Below, one piece after another: positions 8,230-17,930 of a DNA stretch of 64,000 nucleotides. The DNA is from Rhodococcus phenolicus (GTDB lineage Bacteria; Actinomycetota; Actinomycetes; Mycobacteriales; Mycobacteriaceae). The notes under the pieces are model-generated. The model saw only the letters and a list, made by a program, of their open reading frames with translations, did not search any database and was not told the DNA's origin. Each line of letters starts with the position of its first letter. The first letter of the stretch is position 1. Position numbers and translations under genes: made by a program. The stretch is taken from contig NZ_LRRH01000061.1 of the NCBI RefSeq assembly GCF_001646785.1, positions 62,001 through 126,000 of the forward strand, written 5' to 3'.

Positions 8230-8252
8230 CCGGGACCCGAGCGTGTTCCCGG
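8230..8252. terminator. Weak hairpin between convergent genes
   Basis: CCGGGA (8230-8235) and TCCCGG (8247-8252) pair across an 11-nt loop just after the LysR-like stop and before the mceF stop; CTGAG/CTCAG lie outside. There is no T-tract, so terminator function for either strand is only possible. Confidence 0.3.
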
Positions 8253-8253
8253 C

Positions 8254-9735
8254 TCAGTGCGGGATCATGTCCTGCCACGAGGCGGGTGCGGCGCCTGCGG
8301 CCAGGTCACCCTGGCGGTACAACTGCCCGTCCGGCCCGAAGTACCGGCCCGTGCGCGGATCATATTGTGCAGAAGCAGGTTCCGTTCCGGCCGGTGCGCC
8401 ACCGATTCCGTGCGCGCTCGGGATCGGCGGCAGGGTGGTCTCGGGCGGCACGAGGGAACCGTCGGGGTTGTACCGCGAGTCCTGCGGCAGGCCCTGGGCC
8501 TCGAGGTTCGGATCGTGGGGGTAAGGACCGACGACCGGTTGCTCGGTGGCGAGCGGCACGAACTCCTGGTCGCTGTTGCACAGCGCGGCGGTCGCCGCGC
8601 GCTTGGCGGGGTCGTTGGCGCACGGGATGTTGCGGGCGCCGCGAACGGCGATCTGGGAATCCTGCGGGAGTTTGCAGTACAGATCCTCCGGGGTGTCGAC
8701 GGTATCCGTCTCGTACGGCGGCCGCCACTGCGACGGTGGCAGGAACCCGACGGTGCACGCCGGAGGATCGGAGATCCCGCCGATCCGGAAGTCCCCGAGT
8801 CCCAGCCCCGACGCGTTCTTCGACGGCTGCACGGCCTGGATCATGGACACCGCCGGAGGCAGCAACACCAGCAGCTGCTCGAGGCCGGCGTTGTAGGTGA
8901 CGGCGAGTTGCCCGACGGTCGTGAGGTTCGCGAGCATCACCGGCAATGTCAGATCGACCGTGTCGAACAACGCGGCGGTCTCCTGCGCGAAACCCGGGCC
9001 GGTCCGCAGCACCGTGCGCAACTGCGGGTCGTCCGACACGAGCTGTCCGGTCACTCCGGCGAGACTGCGGGTCCACACGTCGATCGCGTCGAGGCTCCGG
9101 ACCTGTGAATCGAGCAGGGGCACGGTGTCCTCGATCAGCGTCCGGGTGCGGTCCGCGACGGAGTTCGCGTCCGCCGCGAGCGTCGACGACGAATCCAGCA
9201 GCGAACCCAGATCGTAGCCGGCACCACTCACACCGGCGTACATCTCGTCGAGCAGATCGTCGAGTTTGTCGGTGGGGATGCTCCCGACGAGGGCGCTCAG
9301 ATTGTCGAGCATGGGACCGACGGGTTGCGGCACGGTCGTGTCGGTCGCGGCGATCGCGGCCCCGTCCTCGAGGAAGGGCGCTCCGTCGCTTCGCGGTCGC
9401 AGGTCGACGTACTGCTCCCCCACCGCGGACACACTCCGGACGTGGGCTTCCAGGTCTGCCGGGATGTCGTGGTCGTCGTCGATCGAGAGTGTGGCCTGCA
9501 CGCCGTCCGGGGTGAGGTCGACGGCGGTGACCTTTCCGACCTCGACGCCGCGGTAGGTCACGTTCGCGAACCGGTACAGACCGCCGGCGGTGGGTAGATC
9601 GACGGTGACGCGGATGCGTCCGACGCCGACGAGCGACTGGACCTGGATGTAGACGAACGTCGTGACGAGCAGCCCCACGAGCCCGAGGACCGCGAACGCG
9701 ACCAGCTGGAAGCGGACGAAGCGCGACAGGATCAT
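8254..9735 (-). CDS. mceF: Mce family protein MceF
   Basis: 493 residues: one N-terminal membrane helix (about residues 8-30), an MCE domain (IRVTVDLPTAGGLYRFANVTYRGVEVGKV, residues ~38-120), a helical mid-section, then a Pro-rich C-terminal tail with a repeated acidic/Pro pattern and several Cys (PACTVGF, DLYCKL, IPCAND). MceF is one of six substrate-binding subunits that form a periplasm-spanning tube delivering lipids or sterols to the YrbE permease. It is the last gene of the operon; its ATG overlaps the mceE stop (ATGA). Opposite-strand frames here lack family matches. Confidence 0.92.
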   Translation of the reverse strand: MILSRFVRFQLVAFAVLGLVGLLVTTFVYIQVQSLVGVGRIRVTVDLPTAGGLYRFANVTYRGVEVGKVTAVDLTPDGVQATLSIDDDHDIPADLEAHVRSVSAVGEQYVDLRPRSDGAPFLEDGAAIAATDTTVPQPVGPMLDNLSALVGSIPTDKLDDLLDEMYAGVSGAGYDLGSLLDSSSTLAADANSVADRTRTLIEDTVPLLDSQVRSLDAIDVWTRSLAGVTGQLVSDDPQLRTVLRTGPGFAQETAALFDTVDLTLPVMLANLTTVGQLAVTYNAGLEQLLVLLPPAVSMIQAVQPSKNASGLGLGDFRIGGISDPPACTVGFLPPSQWRPPYETDTVDTPEDLYCKLPQDSQIAVRGARNIPCANDPAKRAATAALCNSDQEFVPLATEQPVVGPYPHDPNLEAQGLPQDSRYNPDGSLVPPETTLPPIPSAHGIGGAPAGTEPASAQYDPRTGRYFGPDGQLYRQGDLAAGAAPASWQDMIPH

Positions 9736-10868
9736 CGGGTACCTCCCACCCCGGCGCCGAGCGGGTCGCGGGTCGGCTGCGCGTAGCCGGGATCGCCGAC
9801 CGCAGCCTGCACGACCGCATTCGGATCGCCCCACGGGGTGCCGAGCAGCAATTCGCGCTGGAGCCGGGGCACGGTGAGGTCGACCGTCGCGAAGAGGTTC
9901 AGATAGTCTCCGCGCACCGCCCGGTCGATGACGGACTGCCCGTACGGATAGACCGTCGCATACGCGAGTGCCTTGTCGAGATCGGTTCCCACGTCGGCGA
10001 GGGCACGCAGTGTCGGTTCGAGGTGTTCGAGGTTGGTCACCAGATCCTGCCGGGTGTCGGTGACGACGGCGGTGGCGGTGTCGCTGAACGTCCGGAGCCG
10101 GTCGAGCGCCGTGGTGAACGCGGGTCGTTCCTGCAGCAGCACTTCGAGGGCGGCAGGCAGCCGGTCCAGCACGTCCGCGACGACGTCCCGTTGGCCGGAC
10201 ACGGTGCCGGCGAGCCGGTTGAGCCCGTCGATGGTCTCGACGATGTCTGCGCGCTGGGTGTCGAGTGTGCCGACGAACGTGTCGAGGCGGGTGAGCAGGT
10301 CGCGTACCGCGTCCTCGCGCCCGCCGAGGGCGTCGTTGAGGTTGGTGACGATGTCGCCGATCTGGCCGAGACCACCGCGGTTGAGGACCACCGCCGCGGC
10401 CGCGAGGGTTCGTTCGGTCGACGGGTACGTGGAGGAGCGATCGAGGCCGATCGTGGCTCCGGGAACCAGTCGGCCCTCGGGCGGAAAACCGGCCGGGGGG
10501 TTCAGCGCCAGGTGACTCGATCCGAGCAGGCTGGTCTGCCCGATGGTGGCGACCACGTTCGCGGGGACGGTGACGTCCCTCTCCACGGACACTTCGATGT
10601 CGGCGTGCCAGCCGTCGACGACCATGCGTCCGACGCTGCCGACGACGACGTCGTCGATCATCACAGGGGAATTCGACTCGAGAGTGCCGACATCGGCCAT
10701 CTCGACGGTGAAGGTGTAGGAGCCCTCGCCCCGGCCCGGTGTTCCCGGAAGGGGCAGCGAGTTCACCCCGTCCCAAGTACAGCCGGTCACCGTCAGTGCC
10801 AGGCATGCGGTCGAAGCGAGCGTCACGGCGCGGCGACGCCGGACGGCGGATGTTCGGGGTCTCGTCAC
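9732..10868 (-). CDS. mceE: Mce-family lipoprotein MceE
   Basis: 378 residues with an Arg-rich n-region and lipobox VTGC giving lipidated Cys30, as expected for the MceE (LprK-type) subunit. The MCE domain follows (YTFTVEMADVGTLESNSPV...), then a helical domain of heptad-like repeats. It anchors the Mce complex in the membrane by a lipid. The start is GTG, overlapping the mceD stop (GTGA); upstream in-frame sequence is antisense or coding for mceD and has no lipoprotein features. Confidence 0.92.
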   Translation of the reverse strand: MTRPRTSAVRRRRAVTLASTACLALTVTGCTWDGVNSLPLPGTPGRGEGSYTFTVEMADVGTLESNSPVMIDDVVVGSVGRMVVDGWHADIEVSVERDVTVPANVVATIGQTSLLGSSHLALNPPAGFPPEGRLVPGATIGLDRSSTYPSTERTLAAAAVVLNRGGLGQIGDIVTNLNDALGGREDAVRDLLTRLDTFVGTLDTQRADIVETIDGLNRLAGTVSGQRDVVADVLDRLPAALEVLLQERPAFTTALDRLRTFSDTATAVVTDTRQDLVTNLEHLEPTLRALADVGTDLDKALAYATVYPYGQSVIDRAVRGDYLNLFATVDLTVPRLQRELLLGTPWGDPNAVVQAAVGDPGYAQPTRDPLGAGVGGTR

Positions 10869-12115
10869 CGCGGTGCCCCTCCCCCGGGAAGCAGCATGTC
10901 GAGCAGAGTCGACGCGGGCGCCCCCGGCACGGGTTCGTCCGCGCCGACGACCGCCGGAACCAGATGAGGTTCGGTGTAGATGAGGTTCTCCGGCCGCGCG
11001 GACGGCCCCTTCACCGGGTTGATCGGCGTCGGAAGGTAATTGAACGTCAGCTGATTGAGCAGCGGACCGAGGTAGCGCACACACTTGTCCGCCGATTCCT
11101 GCGAGGTCGAGTTCTCGACGCTGGCGATGCCGGCGCAGACGAACTGGATCGGGTTCGAGAAGTTGTTGACCACGAAAACCCCTGCTTCGGTGGCGGTGTC
11201 GGGGTTGTAGATGTTGTAGAAGTTGGCCATGCTCGTCGGGAAGATGTGCAGCAACTGTTCGAGATCGTCCTTGTTCTCCACGAGATTCCCGGTCACGTTC
11301 ACCAAGCGCTGGATCTGTTCACCGGCACGGTCGCGGTTGTTCGCGACGAACCGCTGCACGTCCCCCACCGCGACGGACAGGTTCGTCACCGCCGCGTCGA
11401 GGTCGGTGGTGCTGTCGTCGAGCACGCTCGTCAGGGTGGCGAGCCGGTTCTCGAACTGGACGATCTGCACATTGCTGTCCCGCAGTGTCGTCACGAACGT
11501 CTGCAGTGCCGCGACGATGTCGACAAGGTCACCGCTGCCGTCGGCGAGAGTCCTTCCGACGCCGGACAATTGCTCGATGGTGTCACGAAGCTTGACACCG
11601 TTGCCGTCGAGCGCGTCCGCGGTGCTGTCGACGAATCGTCCCACCGCACTGGACGAGAGGTCGCCGTCCGGACCGAGTTCGGCCGCGAGGCGGGTGAGCT
11701 GGGTCTTGACCTCGTCCCATTCGACGGGGACCGCGGTGCGTTCGACGGGGATCGTGGCACCGTCGGCCATCGTCTCACCGGAGCTGCGGTAGGCGGGTGT
11801 CAACTGGACGTAGCGGGCCGAGACCAGGCTCTGCGCCACGATCACCGCACTCGCGTCCACGGGGATCGGCACGTGCCGATCGACGGCCATGACGATCTCG
11901 GCGTCGGTCCCGCGAGGTTCGATCGAGACGATGTGCCCCACTTCGACCCCCGAGACGCGTACCTGGTCGCCCTCGTAGATCGCGGTTGCTGTGGTGAACA
12001 CCGCACGGATGGTTCTGGGACCGAACATCTCCCGGTATCCGATGACCGAGGCGACAACGGCGAGGCCGCAGATCAGTACCGCCGCGATCGGTCGCGCGAT
12101 TACGCCGCGTGTCAT
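10865..12115 (-). CDS. mceD: Mce family protein MceD
   Basis: 416 residues: an N-terminal membrane helix (IAAVLICGLAVVASVIGY), an MCE domain (IRAVFTTATAIYEGDQVRVSGVEVGHI), a long helical region and a Pro-rich C-terminus. It is the fourth of six consecutive mce genes. The ATG overlaps the mceC stop by 4 nt. It is a subunit of the extracytoplasmic Mce tube; the individual substrate cannot be inferred. Confidence 0.9.
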   Translation of the reverse strand: MTRGVIARPIAAVLICGLAVVASVIGYREMFGPRTIRAVFTTATAIYEGDQVRVSGVEVGHIVSIEPRGTDAEIVMAVDRHVPIPVDASAVIVAQSLVSARYVQLTPAYRSSGETMADGATIPVERTAVPVEWDEVKTQLTRLAAELGPDGDLSSSAVGRFVDSTADALDGNGVKLRDTIEQLSGVGRTLADGSGDLVDIVAALQTFVTTLRDSNVQIVQFENRLATLTSVLDDSTTDLDAAVTNLSVAVGDVQRFVANNRDRAGEQIQRLVNVTGNLVENKDDLEQLLHIFPTSMANFYNIYNPDTATEAGVFVVNNFSNPIQFVCAGIASVENSTSQESADKCVRYLGPLLNQLTFNYLPTPINPVKGPSARPENLIYTEPHLVPAVVGADEPVPGAPASTLLDMLLPGGGAPR

Positions 12116-13143
12116 CTGGGCTCCTGACCGGGGACGGGGAACACGGCCGGCGGATCGACACCGAGGGCCTGGTCGACGAACGGCTGGATCATGTGCCCGT
12201 CGATGAGGTTCGCGACGAACGCGTTGTAGAAGGGGCCGCCGGAGACCGCCTCGCCCTGGGTCAACGCGACCTTCGCCAGTCCGGGAAGCGCCGCGGCGAT
12301 GTTGTCCCGGTTCTCCTCGAGCATCGTCGCGATGGAGTTCAACCGGTCGAGCGTCGGCGCCAGTTCGGCTTCGTTGTCGGCGACCAGGCCCGACAGTTCC
12401 CGGGAGACCGCGGCCGTGTTCGCGAGGAGGTCGACGATCGCCTGACGACGTTCGGCGAGGACACCGACCAGGGCATTCGCATCGAGGATCAGTGTGTTCA
12501 CCTGCGCGCTGCGGTCGGCCAGGATGCCGGTGACGTCGCTCGTCGCGGTGAGCAGGTCGCGCAGAGACTCGTTGCGGCCGTTGAGCGAGCGGGACACTTC
12601 GGTCAGTCCGTCGAAGGTCGGGCCGAGCTGCGGCGCGACGCGGTCGAGCGTCGTCGACAGCACGTCCAGGGATCGGTTCACCGCGTCGGTGTCGATTCCG
12701 GAGACGTTCGTCGTCAGGTCCCCGACCGCGTCGGTGAGCGAGTACGGCGACGACGTGCGGTCGGTGGGGATCACCTCGTTCGGGCGCAGGAGACCCGATC
12801 CGTCCGACACCAGCGTCAGGATTCGTTTGCCGAGCAGCGAACCGGTCTTGATGTGGGCGGAGGTGGCCGCGCCGAGTCGCACCGACGAATCGACCGAGAA
12901 CTCGACCAGCGCATCGCCGTGGAGCAGCGACACTTTCGACACGGTGCCGACCTCGACACCGGAGACGATGACGTCGTCACCGGCCTGGAGGCCGCCCGCC
13001 TCGACGAAGGTCGCGCGATAGGGCAGCGTGGTCGCCGCGGTGATGAACGCCTGCGCCTGCAGACCGACGAGCAGGATGCACGCGATCAGGACGGTTCCGA
13101 CGATGCCGTTCCGGATCAGGCTGGTACCTCGATAGCGCAGCAT
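12112..13143 (-). CDS. mceC: Mce family protein MceC
   Basis: 343 residues: an N-terminal membrane helix (GIVGTVLIACILLVGLQAQAF), an MCE domain (YRATFVEAGGLQAGDDVIVSG), and a helical domain ending in a short Pro-rich tail. It is the third mce gene, 1 nt after the mceB stop and overlapping mceD by 4 nt. It is shorter than MceD and MceF, mainly in the C-terminal tail, which is variable in this family. Confidence 0.9.
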   Translation of the reverse strand: MLRYRGTSLIRNGIVGTVLIACILLVGLQAQAFITAATTLPYRATFVEAGGLQAGDDVIVSGVEVGTVSKVSLLHGDALVEFSVDSSVRLGAATSAHIKTGSLLGKRILTLVSDGSGLLRPNEVIPTDRTSSPYSLTDAVGDLTTNVSGIDTDAVNRSLDVLSTTLDRVAPQLGPTFDGLTEVSRSLNGRNESLRDLLTATSDVTGILADRSAQVNTLILDANALVGVLAERRQAIVDLLANTAAVSRELSGLVADNEAELAPTLDRLNSIATMLEENRDNIAAALPGLAKVALTQGEAVSGGPFYNAFVANLIDGHMIQPFVDQALGVDPPAVFPVPGQEPR

Positions 13144-13144
13144 G

Positions 13145-14167
13145 TCAGGGAGCGCACCTTCCCGTGTCCTGTTCGATCCACGGCAGCTGGACCGTCTCGC
13201 CGGTCTCGTCCGTCACCCGTACCGAGATGGCGCAGATGTAGTACTGGATGAAGTTTCCGTACGCGCCCACCCGCACCAGCTTGCGGAAGTTCTCGGGGGC
13301 CCTCTCCAGCGCGGAATCGAGGCGTTGCTTGTCGTCGTCGAGAAGTGGTGCCAGCCGGGCGAGTTCGTCGACCGTGCCGGCGAGCGGCGGCCGCGCCTGT
13401 GTGAGCAGGTCCGTCATCGACGCAGTGCCGGCGTCGAGTGCTTCGACGGCCGCGCCGATGGGATCTCGTTCCGCCGACAACTGGCCGACGAGCTGTTCGA
13501 GGCGGTCGACGGTCGCGGTGAAATCGTCTCCGCTGTCGGACAGTGTGGTCATCACCCGTTCGAGATTGTCGGTCAGGCTCTCGACGATCTCGCTGTTCGC
13601 GGCGAGTTCGTTCGTGAACGAGGAGGTCCGGGTCAGGAGTGAATCGACGGTGCCTTCCTGTCCCTGCAGGATCTGCAGCAGCGACGACGTGAGCGCGTTG
13701 ACCTCGGTCGGATCGACGGAGTCGATGACCGGCTTGAAGCCGCCGAGCAACAGGTCGAGGTCGAGCGCCGGGTCGGTCTGCTCGACCGGGATCTCGGCCC
13801 CGCTGGTGAGGATCTGCGTGGAACCCGGTCCTTCGCCGAGAGCCAGATAGCGGTCTCCCACCAGGTTCAGATACCGTACCGCCGCAGTCGTCCCGGTGGT
13901 GAGCACCAGGTCGCGGTTCGCGTCGAACGTCACCGCGACCGAATGGTCGTCGCGCAGCGACACGGCGCCGACGGTGCCGACGCGAATCCCGGCGATCCGC
14001 ACCGGGTCGCCGGAGCGCAGACCCGACGAATCCTCGAACACCGCCGAGTAGGTCGTCGTCGAGCCGGTGCGGTATTCCCCGAACACCAGGACGAGAAACG
14101 CGGACAGCACCAGCATGACGGCGGCGAAGGCCCCGAATCTGAGGATCGGGCCGTTGCGGGCGTTCAT
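13145..14167 (-). CDS. mceB: Mce family protein MceB
   Basis: 340 residues: an N-terminal membrane helix (FGAFAAVMLVLSAFLVLVFG), an MCE domain (YSAVFEDSSGLRSGDPVRIAG) and a helical region with C-terminal conserved segments (FIQYYICAISVRV). The ATG shares one base with the mceA stop (TGATG). It is a structural subunit of the Mce importer. Confidence 0.9.
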   Translation of the reverse strand: MNARNGPILRFGAFAAVMLVLSAFLVLVFGEYRTGSTTTYSAVFEDSSGLRSGDPVRIAGIRVGTVGAVSLRDDHSVAVTFDANRDLVLTTGTTAAVRYLNLVGDRYLALGEGPGSTQILTSGAEIPVEQTDPALDLDLLLGGFKPVIDSVDPTEVNALTSSLLQILQGQEGTVDSLLTRTSSFTNELAANSEIVESLTDNLERVMTTLSDSGDDFTATVDRLEQLVGQLSAERDPIGAAVEALDAGTASMTDLLTQARPPLAGTVDELARLAPLLDDDKQRLDSALERAPENFRKLVRVGAYGNFIQYYICAISVRVTDETGETVQLPWIEQDTGRCAP

Positions 14168-15429
14168 CACGGACCCCGATTCGGCAGTGCCGGAATCAGA
14201 TTCGGAAGTCCGGGGAGACCGAACGGTACTGCGGGCGCCTCGCCCGAGGCCACCGGTCCCACATCGGGCAGCGCGGGCGATACGGCGGGGGCGGCGATCG
14301 GCCCGAACAGAGCCTGTGACAGTCCCTCCACGGTGACCGACTGCCGTCCGGAATCGAACGGGTTGGCTCCGACATCGGCGACGACGAACGGCGGGCGCCC
14401 TTCGTAGGGCACCGGCAGAACCGAACACTGGGGTCCACCGGAGGCCGCGACCTTGGGCAGATCCTCCGGGTACCGGTACGGATCCGTGCCCCACAGGAAG
14501 TTCGCGGACAGACCGAGACCTTCCACGTCCACGGGTTTCGAATCGGCAAGGTCGGCCAGCCCGGTCAGCGAGCAGGTCAACGCCTCGTTGTACTCGTCGG
14601 TCAGGGCCGTGGTCGGCACCAGCAGATCGAGCAGAGTCGTCAGCCCCTCCCGGTTGTCGGCGAGTACGGGCTGTCCGGCATCGGACAGTCCGATCAGCCC
14701 GACGAGGAAGGCATCGAGATTGTGCTGCTCGTCGACGACGGTGTCACCGATGGATGCGGAATTCGCGCCGGTGGTGATCAGGTCGGGTGCGGTGTCGGCA
14801 TAGGTGGAGACCACCGCCGGCGCCGATGCCAGGTCCGTGGTCAGGGCGGGCAGCGCCGGTTCGACCGTACCGAGGAACGAGTCGAGGTCGACGAGCATCT
14901 GCCCGAAACGGTCTCCGCGACCGTTCATCGCGGCCGCGACCGCCCCGAGCGTCTCGTTCAGCTTCTCCGGCCGGATCCGGTCCAGGACGTTGACGAGTTG
15001 CTCGAAGACGGTGTTGATCTCGACGGTGACGTGGTCCGATTCGAGTACCCGTCCCGCTTGCAGGGGCACCGGGGACGGGTCGTCCGGCGGAAGGAACTGC
15101 ACGAACTTGGCCCCGAACACCGTCGTCGACGCGATCTCGACGGAGATGTTCGACGGAATCGCCGACAGCTGAGCGGGATCGAGCGCGAGCGCGATCTCGG
15201 CCAGGCCGTCCGGCCGGGCGGTGATCGAGTCCACCCTGCCCACCGTGACGTCGCGCATCTTCACCTTCGCATCGGGATACATCACCAACCCGGCGCGGGG
15301 CGAGAGCACGGTGACCCGCACGCTGTCGGTGAATCGGCCGTCGAACAGGGCGGCCGCACCGGCGACGATCGCGGCGAGCACCGCGATCGCCGCCAGCCCC
15401 GCGAGGGGGCGGAGCACGTTCGGTCCCAT
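14167..15429 (-). CDS. mceA: Mce family protein MceA
   Basis: 420 residues: an N-terminal membrane helix (LAGLAAIAVLAAIVAGAAALF), an MCE domain (VRVTVLSPRAGLVMYPDAKVKMRDVTVGRV) with the extended N-terminal strand typical of MceA, a helical domain, and a Pro/Ala-rich tail. The ATG is preceded by GAGGTGGGA; a GTG two codons upstream is possible. It lies 10 nt downstream of yrbEB and overlaps mceB by one base. It forms part of the ring/needle that contacts the YrbE permease. Confidence 0.9.
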   Translation of the reverse strand: MGPNVLRPLAGLAAIAVLAAIVAGAAALFDGRFTDSVRVTVLSPRAGLVMYPDAKVKMRDVTVGRVDSITARPDGLAEIALALDPAQLSAIPSNISVEIASTTVFGAKFVQFLPPDDPSPVPLQAGRVLESDHVTVEINTVFEQLVNVLDRIRPEKLNETLGAVAAAMNGRGDRFGQMLVDLDSFLGTVEPALPALTTDLASAPAVVSTYADTAPDLITTGANSASIGDTVVDEQHNLDAFLVGLIGLSDAGQPVLADNREGLTTLLDLLVPTTALTDEYNEALTCSLTGLADLADSKPVDVEGLGLSANFLWGTDPYRYPEDLPKVAASGGPQCSVLPVPYEGRPPFVVADVGANPFDSGRQSVTVEGLSQALFGPIAAPAVSPALPDVGPVASGEAPAVPFGLPGLPNLIPALPNRGP

Positions 15430-15439
15430 TCCCACCTCG

Positions 15440-16285
15440 CTATCCGGACAGGTTGAAGTTGCCGTTGGCGCCGTATACCGCCAGCGAGACGAGCAAGGTG
15501 ACCGAGACCACCGCGATGAGCGATGTGCGGACCGCGTTCCCGACGGCGGTGCCGACCCCCGAAGGCCCACCGGCGGCGAAGAACCCGAAGTACGTGTGGA
15601 TCAACAAGATCGTCAACGCCATGAGGAATGCCTGCAGGAACGACCACAGCAGATCGATCGGGTTCAGGAACGTCGCGAAATAGTGGTCGTAGAGTCCGGC
15701 GGACTGACCGAGCAGGAACACGGTCGTGAATCGGCTCGCGAGGAACGACGCGACGACGGCCAGCGCGTAGAGCGGCGTGATGGCGATCAGGCCCGCGACG
15801 ATGCGGGTGCCGACGAGGTAGGCGATCGGTTCGATGCCGAGCGATTCGAGTGCGTCGATTTCTTCGTTGATCCGCATCGCGCCGAGCTGCGCGGTTGCGC
15901 CGGCGCCGAAGGTAGCTGCGAGACCGATCCCGGCGACGACCGGAGCCGAGATCCGCACGTTGATGAAGGCGGAGAGGAAACCGGTGAGTGCTTCGATGCC
16001 GATGTTCCCGAGCGAGCTGTAGCCTTGCACCGCAAGTGTGCCGCCGGTCGCCAGCGTGAGAAATCCGACGATCACGACCGTCCCGCCGATGACCGCGAGA
16101 GTTCCTGCGCCCATGCTGGTTTCGGCTATGAGCCGCAGGGTTTCCCTTCGATAGCGCCAGGCGGCGACGGGGGCGCCGACAAGGGCACGGACGTAGAAGA
16201 TCGCATGGTCGCCGACTCGGCCGAGTCCGTCGACGGGACGGCGCAGAATACCGACCGTTCGCGCATACTCGTAACTCGGGGGCAC
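15440..16285 (-). CDS. yrbEB: YrbE-type Mce transporter permease (YrbEB)
   Basis: 281 residues with about five membrane helices and the MlaE/YrbE signature INEEIDALESLGIEP around residue 150, which marks the ATPase-coupling loop. With YrbEA it forms the heterodimeric membrane channel of the Mce importer. The start is GTG 6 nt after the yrbEA stop. The partner ATPase (MceG/Mkl) is not in the window, as is usual for actinobacterial mce loci. Confidence 0.92.
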   Translation of the reverse strand: MPPSYEYARTVGILRRPVDGLGRVGDHAIFYVRALVGAPVAAWRYRRETLRLIAETSMGAGTLAVIGGTVVIVGFLTLATGGTLAVQGYSSLGNIGIEALTGFLSAFINVRISAPVVAGIGLAATFGAGATAQLGAMRINEEIDALESLGIEPIAYLVGTRIVAGLIAITPLYALAVVASFLASRFTTVFLLGQSAGLYDHYFATFLNPIDLLWSFLQAFLMALTILLIHTYFGFFAAGGPSGVGTAVGNAVRTSLIAVVSVTLLVSLAVYGANGNFNLSG

Positions 16286-16291
16286 GTGTCC

Positions 16292-17173
16292 TCACCTGGC
16301 CGTCAGCTGGATGCCGATGGCAGTCACCACGACGTTGACGACGAACAGGGCCATGAACGCGTACACCACCGTTTCGTTCACGGCGTTTCCCACCGCTTTC
16401 GCACCGCCCGAGACGGTCAGCCCGCGATAACACGCGACGAGTCCCGCGATGAGACCGAACAGCAGCGCCTTGATCGAGGAAATGATCACCTCGTCGATGC
16501 CGGTGAGCAGGGTGATTCCGGCCGCGAACGCTCCGGGGTTGACGTCCTGGACGAACACCGAGAAGGTGTAGCCGCCCATGACCCCGATGATGCACACCAG
16601 TCCGTTGAGCAGCATCGCCACGAGACCGGACGCGAGCATCCGCGGCGTGACCAACCGCTGCACGGGGTCGATTCCGAGGACCTCCATCGCGTCGATCTCC
16701 TCCCGGATGGTGCGTGAGCCGAGATCCGCGCACATTGCGGTCGCTCCGGCTCCTGCGACGATCAGCACCGTCACCATCGGACCGACCTGGGTGACAGCAC
16801 CGAATGCCGCCCCCGCCCCGCTGAGGTCCGCGGCGCCGAGTTCGCGCAGGAGGATGTTGAGAGTGAAGCTGACGAGCACCGTGAACGGGATGGCCACGAG
16901 CAATGTCGGCAGCAGCGACACCCGCACGACGAACCAGGATTGTTCGAGGAACTCGCGCGCCTGGAAAGGCCTGCGGAACAGGAACTTCACTGCGTCGGCC
17001 GACATTGCGAACAATCCGCCGACCGCACGAACCGGTTCGGACCAGTTGCCCGACAGCAGGCCGTTCACCCATCCCCCCGGCACAGGCCACTCACGCGGCG
17101 CACCGGAGACACCCCGACTCCAGTTCGATTCTCTCGCTTCGGATCGCATCTTTGCCCCATCTGCGAACGGCAT
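16292..17173 (-). CDS. yrbEA: YrbE-type Mce transporter permease (YrbEA)
   Basis: 293 residues with the permease signature REEIDAMEVLGIDP and multiple membrane helices (VSLLPTLLVAIPFTVLVSF; VTVLIVAGAGATAMCADLG). It has an N-terminal extension of ~50 residues before the first conserved helix (FLEQSWFVVRVSL). It is the first gene of the eight-gene yrbEAB-mceABCDEF operon. The ATG at 17173 is used; an internal ATG eight codons in is possible. A candidate promoter lies directly upstream. Confidence 0.92.
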   Translation of the reverse strand: MPFADGAKMRSEARESNWSRGVSGAPREWPVPGGWVNGLLSGNWSEPVRAVGGLFAMSADAVKFLFRRPFQAREFLEQSWFVVRVSLLPTLLVAIPFTVLVSFTLNILLRELGAADLSGAGAAFGAVTQVGPMVTVLIVAGAGATAMCADLGSRTIREEIDAMEVLGIDPVQRLVTPRMLASGLVAMLLNGLVCIIGVMGGYTFSVFVQDVNPGAFAAGITLLTGIDEVIISSIKALLFGLIAGLVACYRGLTVSGGAKAVGNAVNETVVYAFMALFVVNVVVTAIGIQLTAR

Positions 17174-17188
17174 TCTCGCCTACCGTGA

Positions 17189-17216
17189 AGCTTACAGCCG
17201 ATTCTCCAGAACTCAA
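17189..17216 (-). promoter_or_regulatory. Candidate promoter of the yrbE-mce operon
   Basis: On the minus strand, -35 TTGAGT (17211-17216) and -10 TAAGCT (17189-17194) are separated by 16 nt, 15 nt before the yrbEA ATG. No other good pair was seen in the 130-nt gap to the TetR gene. Confidence 0.4.
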
Positions 17217-17303
17217 GGACTAAGGTCCCGCAGATTCACGAGGAACGCTACTGGCGCACAATCGATCCCACGAATTGCACTGCTGCAAGAACGGGTCAGA
17301 TCC

Positions 17304-17930
17304 TCACTTCACCCCCACAGCGGCGAGATCCCGCTCGAGCGAACGGGAGTACTCGGCGAAGACGTCACCGAGCGAGATCGACCGATCGAGCAACCACGAG
17401 ATCTCCATTCCGTTGATGAACGCGACAATCTCGACCGCACGCACCGACGCATCGACATCCTTCCGGTACCGGCCCGAACGTTGTTGGGAGCGAATCGACT
17501 CGGCAACGATCTCGACGGACAGACGCCACCGGTCGAGGAGGCGGCCGTGCAGGGGTGCGTCCGGCATCAGATTCTCGACCAGCATCACCACGAACGTCCC
17601 CACCAGACCCGGTGACTGTTCGATTCGGCACGCGGCCTTCCGGATCTCCTCGGCGAGATCTCCCGTCCGGTCGGCTCGCTCGTCGTCGTCCGCATCACGT
17701 GCGTCGAGCACGGCGTGCAGCAGTTGCTCCTTGGAGGAGAAGTGGTACAGCAGGCCGGCGGGGGTGACCCCCACCTCCTGCGCGATCTGCGCGATCGTCG
17801 TACCACGCCACCCGTTGCGAGTGAGCATTCGCTGGGCGGCTGCGACGATCTGCTGCCGGCGATCCTCCCCCTTGGACAGGAGAGTGTCGTAGGACCTCGT
17901 GACCTGCACAGCACCCTCCAAGTCGATCAT
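17304..17930 (-). CDS. TetR-family transcriptional regulator
   Basis: 208 residues. The N-terminal helix-turn-helix is typical (RRQQIVAAAQRMLTRNGWRGTTIAQIAQEVGVTPAGLLYHFSSKEQLLHAVL), and the C-terminal ligand domain is divergent. The ATG giving MIDLEG is chosen; the upstream in-frame stretch is low-quality sequence in the intergenic region. It sits between the mce operon (same strand, 130 nt downstream) and a divergent P450, so it is the obvious candidate regulator of either or both. The ligand is unknown. Confidence 0.88.
   Translation of the reverse strand: MIDLEGAVQVTRSYDTLLSKGEDRRQQIVAAAQRMLTRNGWRGTTIAQIAQEVGVTPAGLLYHFSSKEQLLHAVLDARDADDDERADRTGDLAEEIRKAACRIEQSPGLVGTFVVMLVENLMPDAPLHGRLLDRWRLSVEIVAESIRSQQRSGRYRKDVDASVRAVEIVAFINGMEISWLLDRSISLGDVFAEYSRSLERDLAAVGVK

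Noticed and set aside
9736-10806. Upstream in-frame extension of mceF
   Set aside because: It overlaps mceE in another frame; the ATG at 9735 overlaps the mceE stop and precedes the membrane helix, so the extension is not coding.
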